A stretch of DNA of 64,000 nt, taken from contig JALIZF010001579.1 of assembly GCA_029948255.1 (NCBI GenBank), forward strand, positions 124,001 through 188,000, given 5' to 3'. Every line of letters begins with the position of its first letter. The stretch's first letter is position 1. The notes under the pieces are model-generated. The model made no database searches and was not told the DNA's origin. It saw nothing but the letters and a program-made list of their open reading frames with translations. Origin of the DNA: Telmatactis stephensoni (lineage: Eukaryota; Cnidaria; Anthozoa; Actiniaria; Isophelliidae). Below are positions 61,247 to 64,000 of this stretch, in pieces. Made by a program: the position numbers and the translations under genes.

Positions 61247-62560
61247 GTTAGTGTCAAGTTATTTTGTTAAAATGAACATTTATTGATTCAAATAGTAATA
61301 TTCGATCGAGTTTACAGCCCTTCTTCGTGGTGTATTTTACATTCTTGCGTCGAATATGTATTATATGTCTGACTAAATGTGAGCGTGTATCGATGCTGCT
61401 TATAAGCAGTCTGTAGCAACTCTTTTATTTCTCTGGTAGTTATCCAAATTCTACTAAATAGCTATATAGTCATTAATGGTTTGGAAATGTTTCCAGGTGA
61501 TTTCCCCCCCCCCCCCCACAAGCTTGTCTCTAAATTCAAACTACACAGTCATTAGCATGTGACATTTCACCTGAAAGATAAATATCAATATTCCTATATT
61601 CTGTACCATTAACCATTGATCACTATATAAATAACTATTATTGCAATCTACGATATGTTATTTACAATGCTATACAAATAATGTGATTATTCTTTCTACC
61701 CTTGATCAATAGAATACAAACACTAAAAGTGTGCAACATAAATAGGTACTAAATAGTGCTATTTTCTTTTCTTTTTTCTTTTTTTTTGCTAATTCTATTG
61801 TTTTCTTTGTTTAATAAGCACTATTTAGTACAAATACTACAAAGTGTTGCATGCTTGTAGTGCTTGTATGCTAGTGGTTTGAAATAACATTCCCCTGAGT
61901 AATATTAAGATTGAAGACATCAAGTCTATTGCTTTACAAGCTCTAGATGATCTCTACTGTCATTTGACTCTAACTGTGCATGATCACTTAATGTACCCAT
62001 GCAAACACTTATTGCAAAACTAGATTATCACTGACGTTAAATAATTCTTGCAAACTACTATGAAAACAGGTTTGGTTTCAAAGTCTGCAAGTGTAGTTTT
62101 TATTGAGTCTAGAATTTGATCTTGAATTCTATTATTGTCAACTAATAATTTGGTTTGTTTAGATAAACTGATGTGACCATGGTTAAAGTAAATAATCCAT
62201 ACATGCTATCAAGTATCAATTACATTATATTACATACTGTACCTTATTTTTTTCACTTAACCTAGACTCTTAGCCTAATAAATTTTGCTATGTATTTGAA
62301 ATTAATTATATTTTCTGTTCACATATAATCTGAACTTCCACTATAGTGTACTCTGTTTTAGTAGTCTACTCAAGCATCAGTAATTAAAAGCAAACTGTGC
62401 TCTAATTAATTGCATTTGTGATGGATGGTTAGTAAGAATGGATTACCATTTATGTCTATTATAGATTGACTACTTGCCTATTTTGCATTGAGAAAAGAGA
62501 AATTTGATGGAAACATCAATGCTAGTTGTTTTTGCAAACTACTGAAAGTCTCAGTATATT
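61247..62560. other. AT-rich stretch; one MITE, otherwise nothing recognised
   Basis: Contains a C run at 61505-61518 and the inverted repeat described at 61719-61865. No coding signal seen. Confidence 0.4.
61719..61865. mobile_element. ~147-bp MITE
   Basis: CACTAAAAGTGTGCAACA and AGGTACTAAATAGTGCT face AGCACTATTTAGTAC and TGTTGCATGCTTGTAGTG across a T-rich centre. The inversion is imperfect. Confidence 0.6.
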
Positions 62561-62579
62561 TGGCATTCACACTTAATAA

Positions 62580-62830
62580 AGAAATAATAAATAAATAAAT
62601 AAAATAAATATATATATATAATAAATACATAAATAATAAATAAATAAATAATCTTTTCACAGCATCATATCCACATAGTGGTTCTTCATCTACTGTCACT
62701 CACACCCACTACCTCTACATTAAATATTTTTACATACAACTCTCAACTTACATGTTGATTTTTGCTTAGAGAAGAAATACCGAAGAACCTGGAGAAAAAC
62801 CCTCATGGCGTGGTAGTGCACAAAGCTTCA
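62580..62830. mobile_element. SINE-like repeat with A/T-rich tract
   Basis: An (AAAT)n/(AT)n tract (62580-62650) is followed by CACAGCATCATATCCACATA and GTGGTTCTTCATC, matching 39739-39775. CCTGGAGAAAAACCCTCATG (about 62788-62807) matches the tail module of the tRNA-derived SINE at 9150-9305. The minus-strand ORF at 62478-62699 is repeat-derived. Confidence 0.6.
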
Positions 62831-63095
62831 AAATAAAGTCCATCCATGGGGGGTGGGAGTTCATGTTATCCATGTTCTTTACTTTGTCATTGCTAAGAAT
62901 AGGGATAAATTAAGTCTTAAGGGCACCCCAGGTATTCTGCTGTGAACTTATTAGCTGTTATTATAGCTGCAGAAAATTGTTATTACTTGCTTCTGCTGAA
63001 TTCTGTGAATCTGCTGACAATTTTTATCCCTGCCTCTTCTGCAGATTGAATGAACTCTTCCTTATTCCTCCTTATTGTTGAGGCTTGCTGAGCAG

Positions 63096-63260
63096 TCACG
63101 TCCTCACTGCTGACTTGACTGGGGAACTTATAGATGATGTCAACTTTTCAAGCAGCTGGCTTATCTTTTTCAAAGTACTACAAAATGCTGATAAACTTCC
63201 TGTTTGTGCTTCTGGGATGGCCATCAACTTGATTGACTTTTCTTTGTCATTATCAGGCAT
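63096..63260 (-). CDS. small candidate exon or ORF
   Basis: A 54-codon frame beginning MPDNDKEKSIKLMAIPEAQT, with a helical, Lys/Ser-rich composition and no family match. It lies on the same strand as the candidate first exon at 63710-63799, so it might be a later exon of that gene. The overlapping plus-strand frame (63085-63339) is equally unassigned. Confidence 0.25.
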   Translation of the reverse strand: MPDNDKEKSIKLMAIPEAQTGSLSAFCSTLKKISQLLEKLTSSISSPVKSAVRT

Positions 63261-63396
63261 TAATAAAGCCATTTATAACACTCTGACCTTGCTTTTTCTT
63301 AAAGATGTTAATAAATACCTAAAGCAAAAATATTATTGAAAAGGAATAATATTTGATGAAGTTATGGTGTCAAGAGTTAATCTTCACATAATGCTG

Positions 63397-63460
63397 TAGT
63401 CTGCGAGCATAGTTTCCTTTTTCTCCTCCTTGAATCAAAGCAGGAAGTGCTCGCAGAGTA
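63397..63460. mobile_element. 64-bp MULE-like MITE
   Basis: TAGTCTGCGAGCA at the left and TGCTCGCAGAGTA at the right are inverted with one mismatch. The flanks ATAATGCTG and ATAATGGAG match at 7 of 9 bases, consistent with an old 9-bp target duplication. Size and termini resemble the 65-bp element at 15459-15523. Confidence 0.6.
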
Positions 63461-63709
63461 ATAATGGAGATATTTAAGGAAATCAGTAATCGATTGCTTT
63501 TCAAATCCAGATATATCAACAATATCTACATAATATTATAGTTGTGAAGTTTTGTCAACTCCTGTTTCAAAGTAGATATTTGGCTCATAACATTCAGGTC
63601 AGATGAATCTGTGAAGAGTTTTATATTACAAATAAAAAAGTCATAAATATAATTGTTTTCAATTGTTAAATCAAGGGGAATCGAAGGTTAAAACTGGGAA
63701 ATTATTTAC

Positions 63710-63799
63710 CTGGTCCTGAAATTTTGTTACGGGCTTTGAGACATCCCTGTCCACGTTAGTCATCTCCAGTTTAGTTAAACGACTTTGTAGCTGTTTCAT
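63710..63799 (-). CDS. candidate first coding exon, minus strand
   Basis: The ATG at 63799 opens 30 codons, MKQLQSRLTKLEMTNVDRDV then SKPVTKFQDQ, ending CAG|GTAAAT in phase 0. The leucine spacing suggests a short coiled coil. No family recognised. A larger gene on the minus strand would continue toward 63000; the only nearby frame is at 63096-63260. Confidence 0.35.
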
Positions 63800-64000
63800 T
63801 GTAGTAAAAGTTCGTGTTCGGTATCTTGTGAATGTGTTGTGCTGGTAAGAGGTTCATGACTGCGAGTTTATATTGTAAACAGAGATGTGAAGTCGAGGAA
63901 ACAGAATTATCAATGAGGTGCGAGAATTCGGGAAAATCCCTTCTCAGCATAAGTTTCCAAGTCATTTGGTCATTACAAAGGCGGTAGAAAATGTGAACTG

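Noticed and set aside
1..64000. CRISPR arrays, bacterial operons or rRNA genes
   Set aside because: No regularly spaced identical repeats with unique spacers, no Shine-Dalgarno-led gene strings, and no recognisable rRNA sequence; the genes have spliceosomal introns.

Overview
The window is AT-rich animal nuclear DNA with short exons, GT-AG introns, microsatellites and very many short inverted-repeat transposons. Family content (secreted discoidin/fucolectin proteins, a tandem class A GPCR family, a Helentron, CR1/L2-type retroposons) suggests a cnidarian, most likely an anthozoan such as a coral or anemone. That placement is inference; no barcode gene is present.

Layout. 0.28-11.1 kb, minus strand: a nine-exon gene for a secreted protein with signal peptide, discoidin domain, two fucolectin-like domains and a second discoidin domain; its introns are full of MITEs. 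13.1-24.3 kb: two nearly identical two-exon Gfo/Idh/MocA (inositol 2-dehydrogenase-like) oxidoreductase genes in head-to-head inverted orientation. The ~4.9 kb between them is mostly nested TTAA-flanked fold-back elements, including a ~1.9 kb palindrome. A 65-bp element with a 9-bp target duplication sits on the start codon of the left copy and duplicates it. 25.8-39.6 kb, minus strand: a 14-exon mitochondrial ribosomal protein S9 gene (MRPS9, 413 codons, every splice phase consistent), with a truncated CR1-like retroposon and a 2-kb fold-back element in its introns.

41.1-49.1 kb: a GPCR family of two intact receptors and two receptor fragments; the fragments lie in a 1,363-bp tandem duplication that looks exact and whose junction falls in the loop of a palindromic MITE. 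49.9-59.8 kb: a decayed Helentron with a two-helix membrane ORF, an ORF with a 2A-like motif and a cysteine-peptidase-like domain, a frameshifted Rep (HUH)/PIF1-type helicase and a terminal AP-endonuclease-like domain, followed by hairpins and a degenerate tandem array. 60-64 kb: mostly unassigned, with candidate first exons on each strand.

The host genes do not form a pathway. The common theme is rearrangement driven by inverted repeats: MULE-like, TTAA-flanked and PIF/Harbinger-like elements inserted in paralogous sequence that preserves the empty sites, so several insertion boundaries and target duplications can be read directly.
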